NCBI GenBank assembly: GCA_965243285.1
Contig: OZ251537.1
Location: 62,001 to 126,000, forward strand
Reading direction: 5' to 3'
DNA: 64,000 nt
Origin: JAHRAW01 sp965243285
GTDB taxonomy: Bacteria; Pseudomonadota; Gammaproteobacteria; Arenicellales; Poriferihabitantaceae
Each line of letters opens with the position of its first letter. Within the stretch, counting starts at the first letter, position 1. Of this stretch, positions 17,981-26,200 are shown in pieces. Both the position numbers and the translations under genes were made by a program. The notes below the pieces were generated by a model. That model ran no database searches. It worked only from the letters and a program-made list of their open reading frames with translations, and was not told the DNA's origin.

Positions 17981-19852
17981 ATGACTGAAACAGCCACCCC
18001 GGGCGCTGAAAAATCAGAAAAACCCGCTTCTGGCGCAGAAACCACCCCGCCAACTCCGCCAGCCCGGCCCAAGCGCCGCATCGGGCGCGGTTTTTTGGCC
18101 GCCCTCGGGCTGTGCATCATGGCCGCCGTGGGGGTCTTGCTCATCGCCCCGTTTTGGCATGCCTGGCGCGCCGATAAGGTCACCGTCGAGCTCGGCATTC
18201 GCGCCGCCCCAAGCGCCCGCGCGCGTATTGTCGATGCGCATGTGCTCGCCAGCATCGCGAGCGGTGCCTTTGGTCGCGAGTTGCGATTGCGCCTCGAGCG
18301 GCCGGCGCGGCGCGTGAGTTTGGCGCCCTTTTCCATCGATCGTTGCGAGGTACGGCAAATCGAGTTCGAGCGTTTTGCGCAATGGGCGGCGGCCCAAGAT
18401 GCGGCTAGCCAAGTCGCCGGGGGCACCGGGGCCACCGGAGCCAACACCGCCGCCGCGCCGCCGGACAGCAGCCGCATCAGCATTTCCACCGGCCATCGCA
18501 TCGCCGGGCTGTTGCAGTCGCCGGCCACCGGCGTGGATTTTGCCGCCGCAGCGCGCTATTGCGCCGCCACCGGCGGTCGCCTGCCGTGGGCTGAGGAACT
18601 CGAGGCCGCGGCCGGCGGCGCCGATGGCCGGCTGTACGCCTGGGGCGATGATTTTGATGCCACGCCTTGGCCCTATGTGGATGGCTGGCGCAATGCGGCG
18701 CAAATTTGCGCCGCCCACCCGCTCTCGGATTCCCCCCAAGGCGTGCACGACTTAAACGGCAACGCCATGGAATGGAGCGCCGGCAGCCTCACGGCGGCAG
18801 CCGATGCGCGCCAGCCGGCGGCCCACGGCGCCCCGGCGGTGCGCGCCCGCGGCCGCGCCCTGTATGCCCTAAACGCGGCCTGGCTTTCCATCCCGCGCAA
18901 CACCCGCAGCCATCACCTCGGTTTTCGCTGCGTGTATGACGCCCAGCCGGCCGGCGCCTTACACCCATGGGGCGAGCAAGCGGGCGCCACGGCGCGCATC
19001 GACGGCGGCGACTATCCCATCGGCCTACCGCCGGATGTGCGCTTGGCGCGGCTGGCCACGGCGCTGCCGAATGAGCAACTGCGCGAGGCCGATGCCTTGC
19101 TGGCCTCCAGCGAGCGCGCCGCCGAGCGCATCGAGGTCGGGCGTTGCGAGATCAATCGCGGCCAATATCAAACCTTTTTGCGCGACCCATTAGCACGCGC
19201 TGGGCTGTTCGCCAACCCCCAACAGCCGGCCGGCGAAAATTATCGGCCCGATGATTGGCGGCGCCAAAAAACTCGCCCGGATTTGCCGGTCAGCGGCATC
19301 AGCTGGTGGGCCGCGGATGCCTTCGCCCGCTGGGCCGGTGGCCGCTTGCCGCGCGCCCGCGAATGGCGGCTGTTAGCCACCGGCGCGCAAGCCCGGCTAT
19401 ATCCCTGGGGCAATGACTATGACCCAAACGCGGCCGTTACCGCCGATTTGCAGCGCGCGAATTTGCCGCTGGCGGATTTAAAGCGCCTGGCGGCGGCTGT
19501 GAATGCCGAACATTCCGCCGATAAAAATGCCGCCAATCCCGACAAATCCATAACTAACGAAGCCGTCACCCGTACCAATTCCAGCGCCGCGGCTGACGAT
19601 TTGCCGGCGCGCGGCCCCCTGCCATGCGCCGCCGGGCTGCGCGATGCCAACGCCGATGGCGTGCGCCACCTCGGCGGCAATGTCTCGGAGTGGACGCAAA
19701 GCATCGCGGTGCAACGCGGCAACTACGCCATGTGGGTACAAGGCGGCAACTGGCTGCTGCCGGGCGCCGAGACCGCCCGCGCCGCCTTTGGCCGCCTGGT
19801 GCCGCTAAACCACCGCTCGCCCGGCATCGGCTTGCGCGTGGTTTATGACTAA
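17981..19852 (+). CDS. Membrane-anchored protein with two formylglycine-generating-enzyme-like (SUMF1) domains
   Basis: 623 residues. A Pro/Ala-rich cytosolic start and one membrane helix (about 36-58: FLAALGLCIMAAVGVLLIAP) put the rest in the periplasm. Domain 1 (about 105-325) has PFSIDRCEVRQIEFERFAQW, GGRLPWAEELEAAAGG, LNGNAMEWSAG and ends LGFRCVYDA. Domain 2 (about 340-623) has VGRCEINRGQYQTFL, GISWWAADAFARWAGGRLPR and HLGGNVSEWTQS, ending GIGLRVVYD. These are the SUMF1/FGE landmarks. True FGE needs two cysteines near the C-terminus; domain 1 keeps one (FRC) and domain 2 none, so catalysis is unlikely and a structural or binding role is inferred. It is the last gene of the channel cluster. 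Confidence 0.8.
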   Translation: MTETATPGAEKSEKPASGAETTPPTPPARPKRRIGRGFLAALGLCIMAAVGVLLIAPFWHAWRADKVTVELGIRAAPSARARIVDAHVLASIASGAFGRELRLRLERPARRVSLAPFSIDRCEVRQIEFERFAQWAAAQDAASQVAGGTGATGANTAAAPPDSSRISISTGHRIAGLLQSPATGVDFAAAARYCAATGGRLPWAEELEAAAGGADGRLYAWGDDFDATPWPYVDGWRNAAQICAAHPLSDSPQGVHDLNGNAMEWSAGSLTAAADARQPAAHGAPAVRARGRALYALNAAWLSIPRNTRSHHLGFRCVYDAQPAGALHPWGEQAGATARIDGGDYPIGLPPDVRLARLATALPNEQLREADALLASSERAAERIEVGRCEINRGQYQTFLRDPLARAGLFANPQQPAGENYRPDDWRRQKTRPDLPVSGISWWAADAFARWAGGRLPRAREWRLLATGAQARLYPWGNDYDPNAAVTADLQRANLPLADLKRLAAAVNAEHSADKNAANPDKSITNEAVTRTNSSAAADDLPARGPLPCAAGLRDANADGVRHLGGNVSEWTQSIAVQRGNYAMWVQGGNWLLPGAETARAAFGRLVPLNHRSPGIGLRVVYD

Positions 19853-19888
19853 AATCGGCCGCACAACCATCAAGTAAGCGAGGTAATC

Positions 19889-20683
19889 ATGGGATTTTTA
19901 ACCGGAAAAAAAGTGTTGATCGCCGGCGTCGCCAGCGAGCGTTCCATCGCCTGGGGAATCGCCCGCGCCATGCACAACCAAGGCGCGGAAATCGCCCTCA
20001 CCTACCCGAACGACAAAATGAAAGGGCGGGTCGAGCGCCTGGCGGCCGACCTCGACGCCAAAATCATATTGCCGTGCGATGTCGCCAGCGATGCGCAAAT
20101 CGACCAACTATTCGCCGACCTCGGCGGCGCTTGGGATGGCTTAGACGCGCTGGTGCACTCCATCGCCTACGCCCCACGCGAAGAATTGGAGGGGCTGTAT
20201 TTGGATGCAGTCACCCGCCAGGGCTTCAACACCGCGCATGAAATCAGTTCATATAGTTTCGCCGCCATGGGCCGCGCCGCGGCGCCATTAATGCGAGACC
20301 GCGGCGGCGCCATGCTCACCCTCACCTACATCGGCGCCATGCGCGCCATGCCGGGCTACAATGTGATGGGCCTGGCAAAAGCCAGCCTGGAAGCCAATGT
20401 ACGCTACATGGCGCAATCCTTAGGCGGCCGAGGCATCCGCGTAAACGCCATATCCGCCGGCCCGATTCGCACCCTAGCCGCCGCCGGCATCAAAAATTTC
20501 AAGAAAATGTTAGCCCATTTCGAACGCGTCGCCCCCTTAGGCCGCGCCGTCACCATCGACGAAGTCGGCGCCACCGCAGCCTTCCTATGCTCAGATTTAG
20601 CCTCCGGCATCACCGGCGAAATCACCTATGTGGACGGCGGCTTTAACACCGTGGGCATCAGCGAAAGTTTTATTGGTGATTGA
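19889..20683 (+). CDS. fabI: Enoyl-[acyl-carrier-protein] reductase (NADH)
   Basis: 264 residues with MGFLTGKKVLIAGVASERSI (FabI-type Rossmann start with the SI/AW motif) and the catalytic pair in PGYNVMGLAKASLEANVRY (Y-x6-K). It reduces the enoyl-ACP double bond in each elongation cycle of type II fatty acid synthesis. ISAGPIRTLAAAGI is the substrate-binding loop. The start is preceded by a GAGGT site. It follows the FGE-like gene by 36 nt on the same strand and could be read through from it, although the functions look unrelated. The other fatty-acid genes are 40 kb away at 59.8-64 kb. Confidence 0.95.
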   Translation: MGFLTGKKVLIAGVASERSIAWGIARAMHNQGAEIALTYPNDKMKGRVERLAADLDAKIILPCDVASDAQIDQLFADLGGAWDGLDALVHSIAYAPREELEGLYLDAVTRQGFNTAHEISSYSFAAMGRAAAPLMRDRGGAMLTLTYIGAMRAMPGYNVMGLAKASLEANVRYMAQSLGGRGIRVNAISAGPIRTLAAAGIKNFKKMLAHFERVAPLGRAVTIDEVGATAAFLCSDLASGITGEITYVDGGFNTVGISESFIGD

Positions 20684-20762
20684 GGGGGTGAGGGGTTTTT
20701 GATGTTGGCTTTTGACTCGGGTTTTGATGTTGATGTTGCTTATCGCTAGGTGCGTCAATGCC

Positions 20763-20811
20763 AAAAAAACCCCGCCGATTTTTCAAGGGGCAGGGTGAGG
20801 GGTTATTTTTT
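20763..20811 (+). terminator. Possible intrinsic terminator downstream of fabI
   Basis: AACCCC and GGGGTT arms flank a loop of about 24 bases, with a run of A before and ATTTTTT after, so it could work in either direction between the convergent fabI and oxidoreductase genes. The stem is short for its loop, hence low confidence. Confidence 0.3.
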
Positions 20812-20964
20812 GATGGCGGCCGGGCGGTTGGTGATGGTGGGTTCGGCGGCGATGAGTTTACGCCATAAGTCAGTTTTGGCGGGGATATTTGCAGCCATTA
20901 TATTTAATTTCCACAGACACAGAAATGCGGCAGGCAACACCAGCGGGGAGTAAAGAAAAAGCCC

Positions 20965-21130
20965 AAAAGCAAAAAAGACCAACATCAACAGCCCCCCACC
21001 AAATCAGGCGATGAAGCCGCCTGATTTGACTCCCCCAGATGAAGCTCGGGGGGGAGTAAAACGTTAAAAGCCAAAACGAAAAAGCGAAAAGCCAAAGCCA
21101 AAAGCGAAAAGCAAAAGCAAAAGCAAAATC
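20965..21130. repeat. MITE-like repeat core, inverted (copy 2)
   Basis: Lies in the 466-bp gap between convergent fabI and the oxidoreductase gene. It is the reverse complement of the element core at about 10200-10345: GCCTGATTT/AAATCAGGC stem (21001-21027), CCCCCC/GGGGGG arms, AACGTTAAAAGCC and a run of AAAAGC units. The outer terminal repeats seen in copy 1 are not recognisable, so it is a shortened copy. The rest of 20684-21149 shows only the possible terminator. Confidence 0.65.
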
Positions 21131-21149
21131 ACCCCCTACCCCGCTTACT

Positions 21150-22970
21150 TCACAGTCCCAAACTCTGCAATTTCTCCTGGCTCGGTACGCCGTCGGCGCC
21201 CCAGCCGCGGAGTTCATAATATTGCGGAATGAGTACATCCAATTGGGCGACGCCGCCTTTGGCGAAACCGCTGGGGAGGGGGTCTTTTAGCATGCGGGGG
21301 GGCAGGGTGTCGTCGGCGGCGGTTAGGCCGGCTTTGAGGTTGTACGCGCGTTCTAAATTCCAGATGCGTTCGCCGGCCAGGCGTAGGCGCTCGATGCTCC
21401 AGTCGCCGGGGCAGGTGGCATCTACCAATTTTCGGTAGTCATCCCAGCCCCAGGCGCCGGTGGTGAATAGGCACAAGCCGGTGGAATCCACCATGGCGAC
21501 GAAATCTTGGGAATCTCGGCATGCACGGGCTTTGCCGGCGGTGCTGGGGTCGGCCATGTCCACATCGAAAGTGTCGTGCTTTAAGTGGCAGGCGCCGCGG
21601 TTGCTAGTGGCGTAGCCCAGCCCCATGCCCTGCATGGCGCGGCCGTCATAGCCGGCGAATTCTTGGCCTTTGGCGACCATGGCCAACTCCGGGCGACCGT
21701 ATTTTTCGCACAGGCGGCGGGCGCCTAACCCCAACTCTTGCCCGAAACCTTCGTGCAAGCCGGTTTTCTCGGACATCACCACTAAGGCCTCGGCGCTGCC
21801 GAAATCCAGCGCCACGCCGTCGGTCTGCTCGGTGGTAATCAGCCCCAATTCATACAACTCCATGGCCGCCGCCAGCGTCACGCCGAAGGAAATCGGGTCG
21901 ATGCCGTGCTCATTGACCATAAAACCGGCGAAGGTGAGGGCATCTAAATCACGCACCCCGACCACCGGCCCTAAGGCGAACGCGGTCTCGTATTCCAGCC
22001 CGCCGGAGGCTACCCAATACTGCGGGCGCTCTTTGACGCTGAAATGTTGCGGGTCGATGGTGGCGATGCGCCCGCAGGCGATGGTGCAGGCAAAACAGGC
22101 CGCATTGGTGATGAGATTGGTGTGGCCGTTGCGGTTTTTCACCGTCACCGCCTTGGCGTTGATGTCGCCGACGCCGTCAAAACTCACTTTGCGGAAATTT
22201 TCCGTGGGCAGACCGCCGAATTCTTGCATGCTGTCCATCATCGCCAAGGTGCCGTAGCGCGACAGCCCGCGCCGCGTCGAACTGCCGTGCAATTTGGCGT
22301 TTGCTTCGCCGGCTGCGGCCATAAAGCGCACCGGGTCGTCTTCCTTGACGCCGATGCTGCCGCGCGCGGCGATGGCTTTGAGGTTTTTGCTGCCCATCAC
22401 CGCGCCGACCCCGGAGCGCCCGGCGGCGCGGTGCAGGTCGTTTACCACGCAGGCGTATTTCACCCCGGCCTCGCCGGCGGCGCCGATGGCGGCGACTTTA
22501 ATTTGCGGGTCTTGATGCTGGGTGTGCAGCCATTCATCGGTTTGCCACACCGTGCGCCCCCAGATTTCATCGGCCGGGCGCAACTCCACTTCGTCATTGT
22601 GGATATAGAGGTATACCGGGGCCGGCGCGCGCCCCTTAATAATGAGTAAATCATAGCCGGCGTATTTCAATTCGGCGCCGAATTTGCCGCCGGAATTCGA
22701 GCACGCGATGGCGCCGGTGAGCGGGCTTTTGGTCACCACGCAATAGCGCCCGCCGGTGGAGGCCATGGTGCCGGTCAATGGCCCGGTGGCGAAAATCAGC
22801 ACATTATCGGCGCTCATGGCGTCCGCCGCTGGGTCCATCTCCTCCAGCAAATGCTTGCTGCCCAGCCCGCGCGCGCCGATGTAGTCACACGCCCATTGCC
22901 AATTCAGCGGCTCGGTGGATACTTCGCCACGGCTGAGGTGTACGCGCAATATTTTGTTTTGCCAACTCAT
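21150..22970 (-). CDS. Aldehyde:ferredoxin oxidoreductase family protein (tungsten/molybdenum pterin enzyme)
   Basis: 606 residues, full family length. The N-terminal part carries IGARGLGSKHLLEEM and FATGPLTGTMASTGGRYCVV, then SPLTGAIACSNSGGKFGAEL, the pterin-cofactor region. The Fe4S4 ligands are the cysteines of NAACFACTIACGR (C-x2-C-x3-C, about 290-297) plus a distant one in DSTGLCLFTTG. Such enzymes oxidise aldehydes to acids, or the reverse, with ferredoxin-like acceptors in the cytosol. They are commonest in anaerobes. No small FeS partner subunit is adjacent, so the electron acceptor is unknown. Monocistronic, with a start at GTTTATCGAC upstream lacking a strong ribosome site. Codon use is native. 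Confidence 0.88.
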   Translation of the reverse strand: MSWQNKILRVHLSRGEVSTEPLNWQWACDYIGARGLGSKHLLEEMDPAADAMSADNVLIFATGPLTGTMASTGGRYCVVTKSPLTGAIACSNSGGKFGAELKYAGYDLLIIKGRAPAPVYLYIHNDEVELRPADEIWGRTVWQTDEWLHTQHQDPQIKVAAIGAAGEAGVKYACVVNDLHRAAGRSGVGAVMGSKNLKAIAARGSIGVKEDDPVRFMAAAGEANAKLHGSSTRRGLSRYGTLAMMDSMQEFGGLPTENFRKVSFDGVGDINAKAVTVKNRNGHTNLITNAACFACTIACGRIATIDPQHFSVKERPQYWVASGGLEYETAFALGPVVGVRDLDALTFAGFMVNEHGIDPISFGVTLAAAMELYELGLITTEQTDGVALDFGSAEALVVMSEKTGLHEGFGQELGLGARRLCEKYGRPELAMVAKGQEFAGYDGRAMQGMGLGYATSNRGACHLKHDTFDVDMADPSTAGKARACRDSQDFVAMVDSTGLCLFTTGAWGWDDYRKLVDATCPGDWSIERLRLAGERIWNLERAYNLKAGLTAADDTLPPRMLKDPLPSGFAKGGVAQLDVLIPQYYELRGWGADGVPSQEKLQSLGL

Positions 22971-23271
22971 GTTTATCGACGCCTCCGGCGGTGGCTGGTG
23001 TGATAGAGCGCCTTAGGCTAAGGGGCTCGATGGAATGAATGTGCCGCTGATGGTCGCCGATTATGGCAAAAAAATCCACTTATCGCCGGGGTTGAAATCG
23101 CCCTTTCTGATCGTTTCATCGGGTAGGATTAGTGCCACACCCAACGGCTAACAACGACTCACAAAAAAGCGACAGCACAAGATGTAAGTCACAACTAGGC
23201 AAGTAATTGTTTTCGTAACCGGCGGCGACGGCTGGCGGATAAACGCGGCAGACTTGTGGAGGCGACTCGTG
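22971..23271. other. Divergent intergenic region before the surface protease
   Basis: Roughly 300 bases between the minus-strand oxidoreductase and the plus-strand protease gene. It should hold both promoters. I see no RNA gene or repeat. The only clear element is GGAGG at 23258-23262, the ribosome site of the protease gene. Confidence 0.4.
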
Positions 23272-26200
23272 ATGACATCGACCAAACCCGCTGGCGTAAT
23301 TCGGCTGGCATTGTGCGTGTGCCTGGTAGGGATTCTCGCCGCTTGCGGCGGGGGTGGGGGTGGCGGCGGAGGTGGCGGAGGAGGTGGTGGAGGAGGTGAC
23401 TCGCCGCCGACCGGGGGCGGGGGTACGCCGCCGGGTACGGATATGCCGCCGGGCGACGACAATACCCCGCCGCCGGATACCAATACTCCGCCGGGCGACG
23501 AAAATACCCCGCCGCCGGATACCAATACTCCGCCGGGCGACGAAAACACACCTCCGGATACCAACACGCCGCCGGGCGACGACAATACGACTCCGCCGGA
23601 TACCAACACCCCGCCGGGCGACGAAAACACACCTCCGGATACCAACACCCCGCCGACCGACGCCAACGCCGCGCCGCCATTCCCCCGCGTTGCCCCCACC
23701 ACCGAGTCACTCAACCACCCGGAGGCCGATGATTTCGCGGCCACCAAACTGGCCTATGAAAACGCCCCGGAGTACGAGCCACGCGGCTCAGACCGCTTCG
23801 GCGGCGAGATAAAAGACACCCACTTGCGCACCATAAACGCCGCCGCCGCTTATGCCCGCGGCGCCACCGGCGCTGGCGAACGCATCTTGATAGTCGACAG
23901 CGCCATCGGCGAAAAGCACCGTGAATTCAGCGGCGATGGCAAGGTCACCCGCCACACCGACGCTGGCTATACGCCCACCGCGGCCGACCAATTCCACGGC
24001 TCCTTCGTCGCCGCATTAGCGGCCGGCAATAAGGATGGCGGCGGCGGCCTGAATATGCACGGCGTGGCTTTCGATGCCGATTTGTTAGTTCGCGAAATCC
24101 AACTCGGGCCCACCGGCGACGACCAAGCCATGGCGGATTTTTTCACCACCAGCATCAATTTGGCGCGCGCCGGCGGCGCCGCCATCATCAACCAAAGTTT
24201 TAATGTATCAGTCACCATCGGCGAGTTCAGCGCCGACGACATTCGCCGCCAATTCGCCCGCACCGCAGCCGCGTTAGCGCAACAAGACACCGCCGACGCC
24301 GACAAAATCATCATCGTATGGAGCGCCGGCAATGGCGGCGGCGAAACCACGCCGGACGGCGCGCCGCGGCGCTTCGATTCACCCAAACTGATTGCCGGAT
24401 TGGGCCTCCACTTCCACGAACTGCAGTCCCATGTGTTGGTCGTGGCAGCGTTGGACCAAGACGGCCGCATCGCCGATTACTCCAACCGCTGCGGCATCGC
24501 CCGTGGGTTTTGCCTGGTCGCGCCCGGCTCGGCCACCATCTCGGCTTTCATCGCGGATTATCTCGGCGCCACCGGCTGCACCGCCGACACCGATAATTGC
24601 TATGGCGCCGCTTCCGGCACTTCGTTTGCGGCGCCGTTGGTGAGCGGCGGGCTGGCGGTGGTGCGGCAGTATTTTCGCGGGCAACTCGGCAATGATGAGG
24701 TGGTCGATCGGCTGCTGGCCACCGCCAATCGCACTGGCATTTACGCCGAGGCCGACATTTACGGTCACGGTTTGATGGATTTGGAGGCCGCCACGGCGCC
24801 GGTGGGGGCGGTGATGAGCGGCTTGCCGGATTCGGCTGGCAATCGCCTGTTCGCCGGCGGCGGCTTGGCCTTTTCCGGCGCCGCCTTCGGGGCTGATTTG
24901 CGGCGGCGGTTGGGGCGCATCGAGGTGGCTGGCTTCGACTCCCTCGGGGCGCCGTTTTTCCATCGATTAGGGGCGACGGCGGCCGGGCGACAGCGCGTCG
25001 ACCTCGATCGAATTACTCATCATGTACCGCTGGGGGGCGGGGCGGCATGGGGCGGATGGGCGGGGTCGGCATGGGGTGGGTCCGGCGGCTATGGCGGTTA
25101 TGGCGGCGGCGGCTATGGCGGTTATGGCGGCGGCGGGTATGGCGGCGGCGGGTATGGCGGCGGCGGGTATGGCGGCGCTGGCGGCCGGGCGCTGTTGTCG
25201 CTGGCGGTGGATGGCGGCGGCGGGATTGCCGATGCGCGGTTGAGCCTGGCGCCCGGCTGGTGGTTTTCCTATGGTCAGCACGGCGGGCAAAATTTGGGGG
25301 TGTACGCTGCTGGGCTGCCTGGGTTGTCTGGTGGGGGCGGGGGATTGGGTGAGTTTGGTGGGTTTGGTCGTGAAGCCGGTGGAATTTCTGGCGAGTCCGG
25401 CGGATTTGGCGGTGGATTCGGCAGAATGGGTGGCAAAGCCGGCGGATTTGGCGGTGGATTCGGCGGATTCGGTGGATTCGGTGGATTCGGTGGATTCGGT
25501 GGATTCGGTGGCGGTGGCGGGGGCGGCACATCCGCTCGATTGGGTGACGGATTCGGTGGATTCGGTGGATTCGGTGGATTCGGTGGATTCGGTGGATTCG
25601 GTGGATTCGGTGGCGGGGGTGGGGGCGGCACATCCGCTCGATTTGGCGGTGGATTCGGTGGATTTGGTGGCGGTGGCGGCACATCCGCTCGATTTGGTGA
25701 CGGATTCGGTGGATTCGCTGGCAGGGGCGGCAAATCATCCGGATTCGGTGGATTCGGTGGATTCGGTGGATTCGGTGGATTCGGTGGCGGTGGCGGGGGC
25801 GGCACATCCGCTCGATTGGGTGACGGATTCGGTGGATTCGGTGGATTCGGTGGATTCGGTGGATTCGGTGGATTCGGTGGATTCGGTGGCGGGGGTGGGG
25901 GCGGCACATCCGCTCGATTTGGCGGTGGATTCGGTGGATTTGGTGGCGGTGGCGGCACATCCGCTCGATTTGGTGACGGATTCGGTGGATTCGCTGGCAG
26001 GGGCGGCAAATCATCCGGATTCGGTGGATTCGGTGGCGGTGGCGGCACATCCGCCGGATTCGCCAATGGCTTCGCCAACAGCGCTCGCTTCGGCGCCGGT
26101 TTCGACGACCCCCTCGCCTTCGCCGCCCCCTATCTATCGCTGGTGCGCGATGGCCCCAGCCTCGGCTGGTCGCGCCCGATAGCCGGCCGCCACGGCGGCA

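Noticed and set aside
25438..26060. CRISPR array
   Set aside because: The periodic repeats are in-frame coding units without unique spacers, and no cas genes occur in the window.
25013..26078. Long minus-strand frames rich in PPNPPNP and HRIHRIH
   Set aside because: They are the antisense of the 9-bp GGATTCGGT repeats in the protease gene; a repeat of unit length divisible by three opens all frames. No start site or homologous domain.
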